From contig NZ_JAUSUM010000002.1 of the NCBI RefSeq assembly GCF_030813635.1, forward strand, positions 62,001-126,000: 64,000 bases of DNA, given 5' to 3'. Under the pieces are notes generated by a model, which was not told the DNA's origin, ran no database searches, and saw nothing but the letters and a program-made list of their open reading frames with translations. Position numbers and translations under genes: made by a program. Shown in pieces: positions 9,112-18,685 of this stretch. The first letter of the stretch is position 1. Each line of letters begins with the position of its first letter. The stretch is from Salibacterium salarium. GTDB lineage: Bacteria > Bacillota > Bacilli > Bacillales > Marinococcaceae.

Positions 9112-9861
9112 ATGCCCCGAATCCGTGATGTGTGGATTAACTGGTTTGAAGGGGAGGAAAATGGTTATAACATCTGTCCTTTTCACGAATGGAATTCTGA
9201 AGATCGAATTGAAGTATTAGATCAGGCAGAGATAGTAAAAGTTACGGAAGAGTTATTTGATTACATTGAAAATCGTCTAGAAGATTTACCGGACGATTTA
9301 CTGAACGAGATTTTTCAAAAAAGCACACTTCGAAAAAAAATGACTCGTATTACCCTTGATTATTGTTTTGTGATGTACGATGGAAACAGAGTTCTAGCAG
9401 TGGATACATTGGGGTATAAAACACCGATTCGCAAAAGCTGTCTCACACCAAAACACGAACGCATTGTTAAAGAAATGATGGAAGTAGATCGATCGGATTG
9501 TTTTGACGTAATAGAAGCTCCAGCACCGAAAGAATATCATATTCTGTCTCCACATCCATGTTACATGACTGGTTTAACGAGAAAAGAAAGACAATTGAAG
9601 CAATTGTTGTTTATGGCGCTTGATCAACTGTATACATCAGGTGAATCGGCAGAAATTCGATACTGGTTTACAGAGTGGGATCCGTCCAAGTACGAAGAAA
9701 TTCAACAAAATATCGACAAAGAAGTGATTTGGCAGCAATTGTATGAGGAAGTGAAATTAGGTTGGTCACCAGCTCATTATGAACTATGTAAAAAGATGAT
9801 AAAAGGGCAGCCGTTTTTTGAAAAACTTTGGAATATGCAACATGAAGAAGAAGTTAGATGA
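9112..9861 (+). CDS. yjbA: YjbA family protein (DUF3603)
   Basis: A 249-residue cytosolic protein starting [20 protein letters not shown], recognised as the YjbA family found next to trpS in Bacillus. It is rich in acidic and aromatic residues and has no membrane segment. ATG 9112 has an excellent AAGGAGGG site; the ATG at 9079 does not. Its function is unknown. The position between the small membrane protein and trpS is conserved with B. subtilis. Confidence 0.8.
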   Translation: MPRIRDVWINWFEGEENGYNICPFHEWNSEDRIEVLDQAEIVKVTEELFDYIENRLEDLPDDLLNEIFQKSTLRKKMTRITLDYCFVMYDGNRVLAVDTLGYKTPIRKSCLTPKHERIVKEMMEVDRSDCFDVIEAPAPKEYHILSPHPCYMTGLTRKERQLKQLLFMALDQLYTSGESAEIRYWFTEWDPSKYEEIQQNIDKEVIWQQLYEEVKLGWSPAHYELCKKMIKGQPFFEKLWNMQHEEEVR

Positions 9862-9942
9862 ACGGCAGATAAGTTTTCTTTACAGAACCTTCATTATTCC
9901 ATATAATAAGGACAAGTAGAAATGTAAGGGCAAGGTGATAAC

Positions 9943-10056
9943 ATGGATGGACTAGCGTATGTTTTCATGCAAGGATTAACAATTTTGTTTGCTGTAGGAA
10001 CCATTGGATTCAGCGTAATGATAGGTAAAATTTGGAGAAAACAAAAAGGGTATTAA
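9943..10056 (+). CDS. Very small single-pass membrane protein (37 aa)
   Basis: ATG 9943 follows an AAGGTGAT ribosome site. The product has one hydrophobic helix (about residues 5-27) and a basic tail (KIWRKQKGY), the layout of a small membrane-anchored peptide. It sits between yjbA and a strong bidirectional terminator, so it is probably translated from the yjbA transcript. No family was recognised. Confidence 0.5.
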   Translation: MDGLAYVFMQGLTILFAVGTIGFSVMIGKIWRKQKGY

Positions 10057-10058
10057 AC

Positions 10059-10100
10059 AAGAAAGAGGCCGTTCCCATGGGGGAATCGGCCTCTTTCTTT
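10059..10100. terminator. Bidirectional terminator between the small ORF and trpS
   Basis: A long GC-rich stem: GAAAGAGGCCGTTCCC (10061-10076) pairs with the complement at 10081-10097 with one bulge. A and T runs flank it. Confidence 0.9.
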
Positions 10101-10112
10101 GGTTGGAGGTTT

Positions 10113-11138
<1,026 letters not shown>

Positions 11139-11265
11139 TTAGCGTCTTTTTTCTCTTCTATATCATATCGAAACTCTCTTACCGAGTAAACCGCCTTGCG
11201 TCGTTTATGCATGTCTTTTCATTCTGTGGCATATACTAAAGCAAATAAGCGGAGGAGTTTAGCCT

Positions 11266-12351
11266 ATGCGTATTCATATTTGGACTGTTTCGTATGGACA
11301 TGGTCATAACAAAGCAGCTCTGTTATTGCACAAAGAGGCAGAAGCTATGAAACATGAATGCGTGATTTTCCACCCTTTAGAAGAAGGGTATCAGGTTCTG
11401 CATATATTCAGTTCTATGTTATATCGTACGATGTTGTCCTTTACGCCATATATTTGGCGTAAAATGTCTCAACAAGTCTTCCCAGCGGTTGTTCGAATGC
11501 TTGCTCAAGTATTTGAAAAGAAAGTACAGGAAGGACTTAAAGCAGATTTAATTCTGTCTGTTCATCCTTTGTTAACAGCTCTTGCTGGAGAAGGGATGAA
11601 AAGAATGGGAAGCTTTATTCCGTTGTATCATGTTGCGACAGACTATTGGCAGGCTCCTGTAGCGAATCATCCAGCCGTTAATGGATTTTTCTTGCCTGAT
11701 ATTGATAAAGAAAATCGGACAAGTATGAACGCCCCCGTGTTTCCTACTGGCATTCCTGTGGAAAAATTGAACAAGCGTTACACTAAAAAAGAATGTTGTT
11801 TGGAACATGGCTGGGACTTTTCGAAGCCCCTTTTACTCGTTTGTGGAGGAGGAGAAAGTCTGTTTCCGTTTCAAAAAGTTGTAGAAGAACTGAAAAAGCT
11901 TCCGACTTCGTCAACTATTGTTGTTATAGAAGGAAAACGGAAAAGAAAAGAAACAATTCAAAACCCCAAAGACAATGTACACGTTATCCCTTTCACTGAT
12001 CGTTTTACTGACTATTTGCAGGCAGCAGATGTATTCATTACAAAAGCAGGAGGGATGACACTCACGGAAACCACTATATGTGAAACACCTACGGTATTGT
12101 ATGCACCACTTGCCGGTCAGGAAGAACGAAATGCCTGTTACTTTGTAAAAAAACAGGCAGCTAGCTGGACCTTCACTCTAGAAGCAATGCGTAAAAAAGT
12201 AGCAACATACATTCATTGCCCATTCGAACGAGAACGGATGAAAAGAAGACAGCGTCGTTTACAGCGTCCAGAAAGTACAAAACAGATTATTACAGCAGCA
12301 TCCCAGCACGCCTTAGGAACGGTGCTTCATGCCAAGATAAATAGCAAATAA
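11266..12351 (+). CDS. Diacylglycerol glucosyltransferase / MGDG synthase-like protein
   Basis: A 361-residue GT28-type glycosyltransferase. The N-terminus has the glycine/histidine loop of the MGDG-synthase domain (TVSYGHGHNKAA). The C-terminal half holds the UDP-sugar binding pattern KAGGMTLTE followed by GQEERNA. The family includes B. subtilis UgtP, which makes diglucosyl-diacylglycerol, the anchor of lipoteichoic acid. The protein probably acts at the inner face of the membrane, but the acceptor cannot be told. ATG 11266 follows GCGGAGGAG. It is transcribed divergently from trpS, and its 3' end overlaps a convergent small ORF by 39 bases. Confidence 0.85.
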   Translation: MRIHIWTVSYGHGHNKAALLLHKEAEAMKHECVIFHPLEEGYQVLHIFSSMLYRTMLSFTPYIWRKMSQQVFPAVVRMLAQVFEKKVQEGLKADLILSVHPLLTALAGEGMKRMGSFIPLYHVATDYWQAPVANHPAVNGFFLPDIDKENRTSMNAPVFPTGIPVEKLNKRYTKKECCLEHGWDFSKPLLLVCGGGESLFPFQKVVEELKKLPTSSTIVVIEGKRKRKETIQNPKDNVHVIPFTDRFTDYLQAADVFITKAGGMTLTETTICETPTVLYAPLAGQEERNACYFVKKQAASWTFTLEAMRKKVATYIHCPFERERMKRRQRRLQRPESTKQIITAASQHALGTVLHAKINSK

Positions 12352-12477
12352 CGGAACAATTATCAATAAAGTGGTTGCCAGTGGCCATTCCGCTAAAATC
12401 GGAAACTGAAATGATAAAAACATGAAGGCGACAACTATTGCGGTGAAACTATATACGAGCAGACGCATTATGAACAA
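12313..12477 (-). CDS. Small membrane protein (54 aa), TTG start, antisense to a gene end
   Basis: A minus-strand frame missed by ATG-only gene finding. TTG 12477 has a GGAGGG site with 7-base spacing; an in-frame ATG at 12468 is the alternative. The product has two membrane segments (about residues 4-22 and 29-47) and ends KHRS. Its last 39 bases overlap the 3' end of the glycosyltransferase gene on the other strand. No family was recognised. The good ribosome site and clean hydrophobic pattern support a real gene. Confidence 0.5.
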   Translation of the reverse strand: MFIMRLLVYSFTAIVVAFMFLSFQFPILAEWPLATTLLIIVPLFAIYLGMKHRS

Positions 12478-12523
12478 AAAAAGCCCTCCCTAATCATAAC
12501 TTTTGAAAGGAGTGAATCCCCTC

Positions 12524-13093
12524 ATGCGTTTTTTTCAAAAGAGATTACTATTCTTAAGTTTATGTGGAATTATATTTGCCTCGGGTTTATTCTATCAAGC
12601 ATCAAACAATCCGGTAAAGAAAGCCGAACAAGCCGTAGCTGGCTATCCTGTAACACAAAATGGAGAGACAGCCCCCGAACTAGAATTAACAGGTATTAAT
12701 CAAGAGACATATGCATTAGATTCCTTTATGGATAAGCCGGTTTTATTAACTTTTTTTTCTAGCTGGTGCGGGATTTGTCAACAAGAACTGCCAAAGCTTT
12801 CCTCCTATCATCAAGAAAACAAAGACGTTTTCAACCTGGTAGCTATTAATGCGACGCAAGAGGAAATGAATAAAGAGGATGTCTATCAATTCGTAAAGCA
12901 AGGCCAACTCTCCATTCCAGTACTGTTAGATGAAGAAGGACAGGCAATGGATGCTTTTCAAGTGACAGGTGTCCCAATTTCTTTTTTATTAAATGAAAGC
13001 GGGGTTATTGTACAATCGTTTTATGGACCAATCCAAAGAACTACGTTAGAAGAAGCATTGGCAACCACAGGGAAACGACCGTCTTCTGAATAA
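12524..13093 (+). CDS. Thioredoxin-like thiol-disulfide protein (ResA/TlpA type)
   Basis: A 189-residue exported redox protein. It has an N-terminal signal-anchor (about residues 7-24) and then an AhpC/TSA-type thioredoxin fold with the active-site CxxC in SSWCGICQQELP and a cis-Pro loop (VTGVPISFL). This is the layout of ResA/StoA-type proteins that keep cysteines reduced outside the membrane, for example for cytochrome c or spore cortex synthesis. ATG 12524 lies 11 bases after AAAGGAG; upstream GTG/TTG codons in frame are possible. No cytochrome-maturation genes lie nearby, so the substrate is unknown. Confidence 0.85.
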   Translation: MRFFQKRLLFLSLCGIIFASGLFYQASNNPVKKAEQAVAGYPVTQNGETAPELELTGINQETYALDSFMDKPVLLTFFSSWCGICQQELPKLSSYHQENKDVFNLVAINATQEEMNKEDVYQFVKQGQLSIPVLLDEEGQAMDAFQVTGVPISFLLNESGVIVQSFYGPIQRTTLEEALATTGKRPSSE

Positions 13094-13112
13094 TAGGAAC
13101 GGTCGTTATCTA

Positions 13113-14108
13113 CTATGCTATGAAAATAAAAAAGGATGTGATGAAATAAACAACAACAAGTAAAACAGACGGCCAAGTGTAGAGACGGAAGAATTGCTTT
13201 CGGCCGCGCAGTACAGAGAAGAGAACAATTGCAGCAAGAAGCGTGACAGCACCTGCCGTAATTTGATGCACTTGATTGGAAGCAGCGATGATTGGCCCGG
13301 AAAGATAGGCAATATCACTAATCGCGAGTAAAATCATATTAAATAAATTACTGCCAAGAATGGAGCCGAGCGCGAGATTATGATTTTGAAGCTGTAAAGC
13401 AATAAGTACGGCTACGGCTTCAGGGAGAGATGTTGATGCTGCAATAAGAAAACTCCCTATAAAACTAGAGCCAAGACCTGTTTGGACAGCAATCTCATCG
13501 CCGCTAATTGTGAGCAGAGAACCGGAGCCAAGAATAACAATTGCGGCAATAAGAAAACCGAATTGGGCGTGTTTTAACGAGATGGCGCTCGAAGGACTTA
13601 TTTGATTTTCCTCGTTTACAGCAGCTGTTTGCGCGAGAGCATCTTCTTTAGTTTTTCGATTGATGATGGAAATACCGACAATGTAGGTAATTAATATAAA
13701 TAACGAATCCACACCGATGCCTAAAATAGCTAAATCCGTCCGCAGGAAGAAAGCAATGAGAGCAAGGGCAGATAACATAATTCCAAGGGACGCTGTGTAG
13801 GCGTGAGACATATCTGTTCGAGAAAATAGCTTTTCTTTTCGGTAGTACAAGTCAAATGTTGCAATAATAAGCAAATTAAACATATTACTGCCAAGTACAT
13901 TTCCAACAGCAATGTCGGGGTTGTCTAAAAATACCGCTGTTAAGCTCGTTGTTACTTCTGGCAGTGATGTAGCCCCTGCTAATAGTATCGTTCCAACCAT
14001 TAAGCCGCCCCATTTTGATTTAAAACTGATGACATCGGCGTATGTAGATAATTTGACTGCCGATATAACGGTGAATATTGCTGCAAGAGCAAATATGAAA
14101 AATAACAT
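13113..14108 (-). CDS. CaCA-family cation exchanger, Mn2+-riboswitch controlled
   Basis: A 331-residue integral membrane antiporter with about ten membrane segments. Both alpha-repeats of the Ca2+/cation antiporter family are present: GATSLPE with GNVLGSNMFNL in the N-terminal half, and ASTSLPEAVAV with GSILGSNLFNM in the C-terminal half. Family members exchange Na+ or H+ for Ca2+ (YrbG-like). The yybP-ykoY riboswitch directly upstream on the same strand suggests that the physiological substrate includes Mn2+ and that the protein exports it; this is inference from regulation. Confidence 0.9.
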   Translation of the reverse strand: MLFFIFALAAIFTVISAVKLSTYADVISFKSKWGGLMVGTILLAGATSLPEVTTSLTAVFLDNPDIAVGNVLGSNMFNLLIIATFDLYYRKEKLFSRTDMSHAYTASLGIMLSALALIAFFLRTDLAILGIGVDSLFILITYIVGISIINRKTKEDALAQTAAVNEENQISPSSAISLKHAQFGFLIAAIVILGSGSLLTISGDEIAVQTGLGSSFIGSFLIAASTSLPEAVAVLIALQLQNHNLALGSILGSNLFNMILLAISDIAYLSGPIIAASNQVHQITAGAVTLLAAIVLFSVLRGRKQFFRLYTWPSVLLVVVYFITSFFIFIA

Positions 14109-14141
14109 ATGTGTCTTTCCCCTTTCATTTGTAAGAAGCCA

Positions 14142-14206
14142 TTAAAAAAGACCTTTTTATAAAAGGATGGAATGAATAAACTCCAATCCTTTTATAAAAA
14201 GGTCTT
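14142..14206 (-). terminator. Riboswitch-controlled terminator of the exchanger leader
   Basis: A long inverted repeat (about 14149-14171 with 14183-14206) ends in a T run on the minus strand. Its upstream arm shares the AAGACCTTTTT sequence that closes the aptamer P1 helix, so aptamer and terminator are mutually exclusive. Confidence 0.88.
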
Positions 14207-14300
14207 GCGTACTTCACCAGTGTGAAGCTTAACGAACCGAGCGGATGTTTCTCGCTGTCATGACGATTCATTAAACCTATTGGACGCTACTCCCCTTTTT
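14195..14300 (-). promoter_or_regulatory. yybP-ykoY manganese riboswitch aptamer
   Basis: Read on the minus strand, it opens with AAAGGGGAGTAGCGTC and closes with ACGCAAGACCTTT, the two conserved sides of the Mn2+-binding core in the yybP-ykoY class. Inside are the paired arms around CGTCATGACAGCGAG and a GC stem (TTCAC-actg-GTGAAG). It lies about 90 bases before the exchanger start. Mn2+ binding is expected to prevent the terminator and turn the gene on. Confidence 0.92.
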
Positions 14301-14448
14301 CAATTGTCTATAAATATACCATCAAAGCATGGAGTAGTCAATAGATCAAAAAAATTGATAAATAGGCAGGATTAAAGGCGAGGTATATTTAATTATAATA
14401 ATGCGTTAGTATAATATTTGTAATATTAGATGAAAAGGAGTCGAAAAT

Positions 14449-14721
14449 ATGAAATTGTTCGCTGTATTACTGCCTTTAAAAGATAAAGAATTAAGTCAAA
14501 CTTATAGACCGGATCACCTTGCTTTTCTTCAAAAACAAAGAGAAGAAGGAAATGTTGCTGCAAACGGTAAATTCACTGACGGAAGCGGAGGTCTTGTTAT
14601 ATATCGTGCTGCAAGTGAAGAAGAAGTGGAAGCTTTAGTAAAACAAGATCCTTTTGTTGTACACAGTGCCAGAGATTTTGAGATACATGAGTGGGAAATG
14701 GTTTCAAAAGAATGGGCGTAA
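14449..14721 (+). CDS. YciI-family protein
   Basis: A 90-residue protein of the YCII-related ferredoxin-like fold. It has the typical RPDHLAFLQKQREEGNV helix, a GKFTDGSGGLVIYRA strand pair, and an acidic end (FEIHEWEMVS). Family members are small dimeric proteins of uncertain, possibly catalytic, function. The ribosome site is AAAGGAG. It is followed after 17 bases by a 3-hydroxyisobutyrate-dehydrogenase-like gene with no terminator, so the two are probably co-transcribed. Confidence 0.85.
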   Translation: MKLFAVLLPLKDKELSQTYRPDHLAFLQKQREEGNVAANGKFTDGSGGLVIYRAASEEEVEALVKQDPFVVHSARDFEIHEWEMVSKEWA

Positions 14722-14738
14722 AGGAGGAAGACAGCAAT

Positions 14739-15614
14739 ATGCAAAAGCTGGCTTTTATTGGGCTTGGAAACATGGGAATGCCTATGGCCCGCAATCTTGT
14801 ACAGGCAGGCTACTATGTGTATGGTTTGAATCGTTCAAAGGCTAAAGAAGATATCTTTGAAGAACTTGGTGGACAACGGGCTGAATCACTGGCACACATT
14901 GCTGAAAATGCGGATGTGATTATGACATGTCTGCCACAGCCGGAAGATGTCGAACAGATGCTGTTAGGGGATAATGGATTGCTCCAAATGAATATAAAGA
15001 CACCGCTTATTATCGATTTCAGCACCGTCTCCCCTTCTTTACATGTGCGAATAGCAAAAGAAGCATCAGCCCGGGGAGCGCGTTATTTAGACGCTCCAGT
15101 GAGTGGAGGGACGGCCGGTGCAGAATCCGGTACGCTTGCTATTATGTGCGGCGGTGAAGAAGTAGCATTTGAAGAGGCTAAACCAATATTTGATGTGTTA
15201 GGTAAAAATATTACTCATACCGGTCCTGTTGGAAATGGTACGAAAGTAAAGCTCATCAATCAATACATGGTCGGTATGCATACAGCTGCCGTTGGAGAAG
15301 CACTGCACCTTGCTGATCAATCCGGCATTGATAAAAGTCTGTTATACGGTGTATTAAGTAATGGTTTTGCTCAAAGCAAAATTTTCGACCGTCATTACGG
15401 TGATTTTATATCAGAAAATAAAGATGAACCTGGTTTTGCGCTAGATCTTTTGTTAAAAGATTTGGGGTTAGCTGATGCAATGGCAGATGAATCTAATGTG
15501 TCTTTAAAAGCAGGGGACTTTGTCCGTAGTTTGTTTCAACAAGCAGATGAGAATGGTTATGGAAAAAAAGATATGAGTGCACTGTACCAATATGTGAAGC
15601 ATATAGAAAATTAA
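14739..15614 (+). CDS. NAD(P)-dependent 3-hydroxyisobutyrate-dehydrogenase family oxidoreductase
   Basis: A 291-residue beta-hydroxyacid dehydrogenase. The Rossmann motif FIGLGNMGMPMARNL is at the N-terminus. The family substrate motif DAPVSGGTAGAESGTL lies near residue 115, and the catalytic-lysine helix (GNGTKVKLINQY) near 165. The true start is ATG 14739 behind AAAGGAGGAAG; the frame is open from 14691 but that start lacks a site. The exact substrate (3-hydroxyisobutyrate, tartronate semialdehyde or other) cannot be told. Confidence 0.88.
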   Translation: MQKLAFIGLGNMGMPMARNLVQAGYYVYGLNRSKAKEDIFEELGGQRAESLAHIAENADVIMTCLPQPEDVEQMLLGDNGLLQMNIKTPLIIDFSTVSPSLHVRIAKEASARGARYLDAPVSGGTAGAESGTLAIMCGGEEVAFEEAKPIFDVLGKNITHTGPVGNGTKVKLINQYMVGMHTAAVGEALHLADQSGIDKSLLYGVLSNGFAQSKIFDRHYGDFISENKDEPGFALDLLLKDLGLADAMADESNVSLKAGDFVRSLFQQADENGYGKKDMSALYQYVKHIEN

Positions 15615-15616
15615 AC

Positions 15617-15652
15617 AAAAAGCTGTCCTAAAGTGAGGAGGACAACTTTTTG
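15617..15652 (+). terminator. Terminator after the oxidoreductase gene
   Basis: Stem AAAAAGCTGTCCT (15617-15629) with AGGACAACTTTTT (15639-15651), one mismatch. Confidence 0.75.
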
Positions 15653-15765
15653 GTGCGCAAGAGAAGAATGGAAGTGTGAAACCATTATAGTAGCAATTGT
15701 TTATCGTTTTCGTTATAATAACTCTTGTGTTTTAATACATCATAATACTTTTTGGAGGGTTTATA

Positions 15766-16320
15766 ATGAAAATTGCTGCTATCGTGGGGAGCACAAGAAA
15801 CGATTCATACAACCTAAAATTGGCTAAGTACATCCAATCAAGATATGAGGACCAATTTACGCTTGATATTTTAGAAATTGGGCAACTGCCATTTTATAAT
15901 CAAGATATTGAAAATGATCCACCGGGAGAAGTGACAGCATTTAAAAAAAGTGTGAAAGGTGCGGACGCGGTGTTATGGGTAACTCCAGAATATAATGGCA
16001 CCATTTCTGGCGCACTTAAAAACGCAATTGATTGGTTGTCTCGAGTAGACCAAGTAATGATTGGCAAACCATCATGGATTGTTGGAGCCTCGATGGGAGC
16101 TCTTGGCACTGTGAAAGCACAGGCACACTTACGGGATATTCTATTTGCTCCAGGATTATCTTCTCCTGTTCTTCCAGCTAATGAAGTGTTAATTGGGTCG
16201 GTTCACGAGAAAATTGACGCAGAAGGCAATGTCATCGATGAAGGTACGATTTCCTTTTTAGATGATACAGTGAATAATGTTATGCCTTGGCTTGAAAAAC
16301 AAACAACCGTCCGTAACTAA
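15766..16320 (+). CDS. NADPH-dependent FMN reductase
   Basis: A 184-residue flavodoxin-like FMN reductase or azoreductase. The phosphate-binding loop VGSTRNDSYN lies at residues 7-16, and the family motif TPEYNGTISGALKNAIDW near 75-92. It probably reduces FMN, quinones or azo compounds with NAD(P)H in the cytosol. ATG 15766 follows TGGAGGG. It is a single gene with its own terminator. A related but distinct paralogue is encoded at 47983. Confidence 0.9.
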   Translation: MKIAAIVGSTRNDSYNLKLAKYIQSRYEDQFTLDILEIGQLPFYNQDIENDPPGEVTAFKKSVKGADAVLWVTPEYNGTISGALKNAIDWLSRVDQVMIGKPSWIVGASMGALGTVKAQAHLRDILFAPGLSSPVLPANEVLIGSVHEKIDAEGNVIDEGTISFLDDTVNNVMPWLEKQTTVRN

Positions 16321-16327
16321 AATAAAA

Positions 16328-16368
16328 ACATCCGCTGAGATAGTTATAAACTCAGCGGATGTTTTTTT
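16328..16368 (+). terminator. Terminator after the FMN reductase gene
   Basis: Stem ACATCCGCTGAG with CTCAGCGGATGT, followed by six T residues. Confidence 0.9.
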
Positions 16369-16428
16369 GGAATATCATATCTTTAAATCGATGAGGAGTG
16401 TTTCCTCAAATGTCCGAATCGGATGATT

Positions 16429-16977
16429 TTATACTTCATTTGTCTGATGATGCACATGGCTTTTTAGTGCGTCATCCACTCGATGATCAAGTTCAACAAT
16501 CTTTTTTCGCGCTTTCGCTTCCGAAATTTTACGGTAGTGATGATTGCCTGATGGCTCTTCGTCAAGCTCGTCGGCTTGTGCGACAATTTGCTGTAAAGTG
16601 CTGCGATTTAATTGCTCGTGTTCAACTGGTAAAAAGGAATCGGTGTGTAAAAGGACAGCAAGTGCAATTTCTTTTGCATTTCTCCGATCTTCTCCAAGAC
16701 GAATTAATAGCTTATGAGCTCGTTCAGCACCTTTAATGGCATGAATATCGTTTTTTTTATATAAGTCAAAATCCCATTCCCCATCACGATACCAAGTGTA
16801 ATGCCCCATGTCGTGTAGAAAGGCAGCTTTGACAGCAAGGTCGGGATTGACTTTATTTTTTTCGGCAAGACGGAAAGCGTGATAAGAAGTAGCAATCGCA
16901 TGAGCCAACCCAGCACGTTTGACGTATTTTTGTGTCACCGGGTGCTCAAATATTTGTTCTAGCGTCACATTTCTCAT
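16429..16977 (-). CDS. HD-domain hydrolase
   Basis: A 182-residue HD-superfamily protein. Metal-binding His and HD are visible (SYHAFRLAE, then AAFLHDMGHY), followed by a second His/Asp region (AVLLHTDSF). Such proteins are phosphohydrolases acting on nucleotides or similar substrates; the substrate cannot be told. Three starts are stacked (GTG 16983, ATG 16980, ATG 16977); the last has the best spacing (7 bases) from GGAGG. It is convergent with the FMN reductase gene. Confidence 0.85.
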   Translation of the reverse strand: MRNVTLEQIFEHPVTQKYVKRAGLAHAIATSYHAFRLAEKNKVNPDLAVKAAFLHDMGHYTWYRDGEWDFDLYKKNDIHAIKGAERAHKLLIRLGEDRRNAKEIALAVLLHTDSFLPVEHEQLNRSTLQQIVAQADELDEEPSGNHHYRKISEAKARKKIVELDHRVDDALKSHVHHQTNEV

Positions 16978-17284
16978 CATCACCCCTCCTGATGTTTCAT
17001 TATAGTCTTGAATATATTTTTACTATTATAACGAGTTAATATGAAGAATGCAAGGTGAATTTCACTTTATTAATCTAATACGTTTTAATCGTTATATTCT
17101 TCTACACAGATTCCATTATAAATGTGTCAAAGGCAATGGGTTTCGTGATAAAAGTCGGATGCTATAATGCTGTCAGTTTTTTCTTTTGACCTATTGGTGA
17201 AATGTGAAAAACTATGTATAATTTTAAGAAGAGAGAGATAAGTAAATATAGGATAAAAAACATATAAAAAGGGTTGGGGAGAAC
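16978..17284. promoter_or_regulatory. Intergenic region with a sigma-A promoter for the DUF4015 gene
   Basis: About 300 AT-rich bases between divergent genes. It holds a good sigma-A promoter on the plus strand: TTGGTG (17194-17199), a 17-base spacer and TATAAT (17217-17222). The leader to the start is about 55 bases. No gene was seen. Confidence 0.6.
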
Positions 17285-18487
17285 ATGAAAAAAACGTTGA
17301 TATCACTAGGAGCTGCATGTATTGTTGCAGGAGGATTTTTGCTGACAGGTGACCTGAGTGGAGAAGAAAATAGAACAGTCATGCATCACAAACATAAAAA
17401 AACAAATGAAATGCATAAAGACTTGGAAGAGAACATGTCTCGATTTTTTTACGACAGCGGTTATGACTTTACATATCCAGAAGACGGGGTGCGCGGTTTA
17501 TATGTGACAGGTCACTCGGCAGGAGGATCTCGTTTTACAGATTTATTGGACCTTACAGATTCAACGGACTTAAATTCCATGGTTATTGATATTAAAGACG
17601 ATTATGGAAACCTTACGTTTAATCCTGAAGGTGAGGCAGATCTTCCCAATATCGGTAAAAATATGATTAGTGATCCCTCAGAAATGATGAATACACTGGA
17701 AGAACATGATGTTTACCCAATCGCACGTATTGTTGTGTTTAAGGATTCGGTACTGGCAGAAAAACGCCCAGATTTATCTTTTAAGAAAAATGGTTCCATT
17801 TGGAAAAATGGAAGTGACGAAGCATTTGTGAATCCATATGAAAAAGAAGTCTGGGACTACAACATAAAAATTGCAAAAGAAGCAGCAAAAATGGGTTTTC
17901 AGGAAATACAGTTCGATTATGTTCGTTTTCCAGAAGGATTTGAACATCGAGATGAGGAATTAGATTATTCGAGAGGGGATTATGGTTCGGAAGGAAATAA
18001 TGTGGAGCAGCGGGTCACAGCTGTAACTGAGTTTGTAGAGTATGCTAAAGAAGAATTGCAGCAAGAATTCGATATAGATGTTTCTGTAGATATTTTTGGG
18101 TATTCTGCAACGCTGGAACAAGCTCCCGGTATAGGTCAGAATTTCTCGAAAATCTCAAGTAACGTCGATATTATTTCATCCATGATTTATCCAAGTCACT
18201 GGACACCATATTTTGGCATTGATAAACCTGATTTACATCCTTATAAATTAACGGATGAATATGCTCAAGTTGAAAACAACGTTTTAAACGAACTTGATAA
18301 TGCCCCAGAATCGCGGCCTTGGATTCAAGATTTCACTGCAAGCTGGCTTGGTTCTGGTAACTATTTAGAATATGGAGTAGATGAAGTAGAAGCTCAAATT
18401 GAAGCATTAAATGATAACGACATTGATGAATTTTTACTTTGGAATGCAACGAACAATTATACAGAAGGTGTAGACTATACCCCGTAA
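17285..18487 (+). CDS. Exported putative glycoside hydrolase (DUF4015)
   Basis: A 400-residue secreted or membrane-anchored protein. The N-terminal signal (about residues 1-25) is followed by a His/Lys-rich linker. The DUF4015 TIM-barrel-like domain has GVRGLYVTGHSAGG, MVIDIKDDYGNLTF, the central QFDYVRFPEG strand with acidic residues, and SSMIYPSHW near the end. The family is annotated as putative glycosyl hydrolase and may act on cell-wall or extracellular polysaccharide; no substrate is known. ATG 17285 has a GGGTTGGGGAG upstream region. It is monocistronic with a terminator. Confidence 0.85.
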   Translation: MKKTLISLGAACIVAGGFLLTGDLSGEENRTVMHHKHKKTNEMHKDLEENMSRFFYDSGYDFTYPEDGVRGLYVTGHSAGGSRFTDLLDLTDSTDLNSMVIDIKDDYGNLTFNPEGEADLPNIGKNMISDPSEMMNTLEEHDVYPIARIVVFKDSVLAEKRPDLSFKKNGSIWKNGSDEAFVNPYEKEVWDYNIKIAKEAAKMGFQEIQFDYVRFPEGFEHRDEELDYSRGDYGSEGNNVEQRVTAVTEFVEYAKEELQQEFDIDVSVDIFGYSATLEQAPGIGQNFSKISSNVDIISSMIYPSHWTPYFGIDKPDLHPYKLTDEYAQVENNVLNELDNAPESRPWIQDFTASWLGSGNYLEYGVDEVEAQIEALNDNDIDEFLLWNATNNYTEGVDYTP

Positions 18488-18519
18488 CTGATATGAAAAA
18501 GCTCGGCATATTGCAGTAT

Positions 18520-18546
18520 GACTCAGCAATAAGCTGAGTTTTTTTA
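18520..18546 (+). terminator. Terminator after the DUF4015 gene
   Basis: Stem ACTCAGC (18521-18527) with GCTGAGT (18533-18539) and a T run. Confidence 0.8.
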
Positions 18547-18685
18547 TATAGGATAAAATAACGTATCTTGGTTATGTTAACAGAAAATAAGGCCGGATAT
18601 AGCGTTTGAAAAAATAAAGAAGAGGTGTGCAAATTCAAACTTTTCGATTTATAATAGAGAAAAGCAGAAGAAAGCGGAGGTTTTC

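Noticed and set aside
15633-15827. Open frame overlapping the start of the FMN reductase gene
   Set aside because: It overlaps a terminator and a real gene in another frame, with Cys/Arg-rich shadow-like composition.
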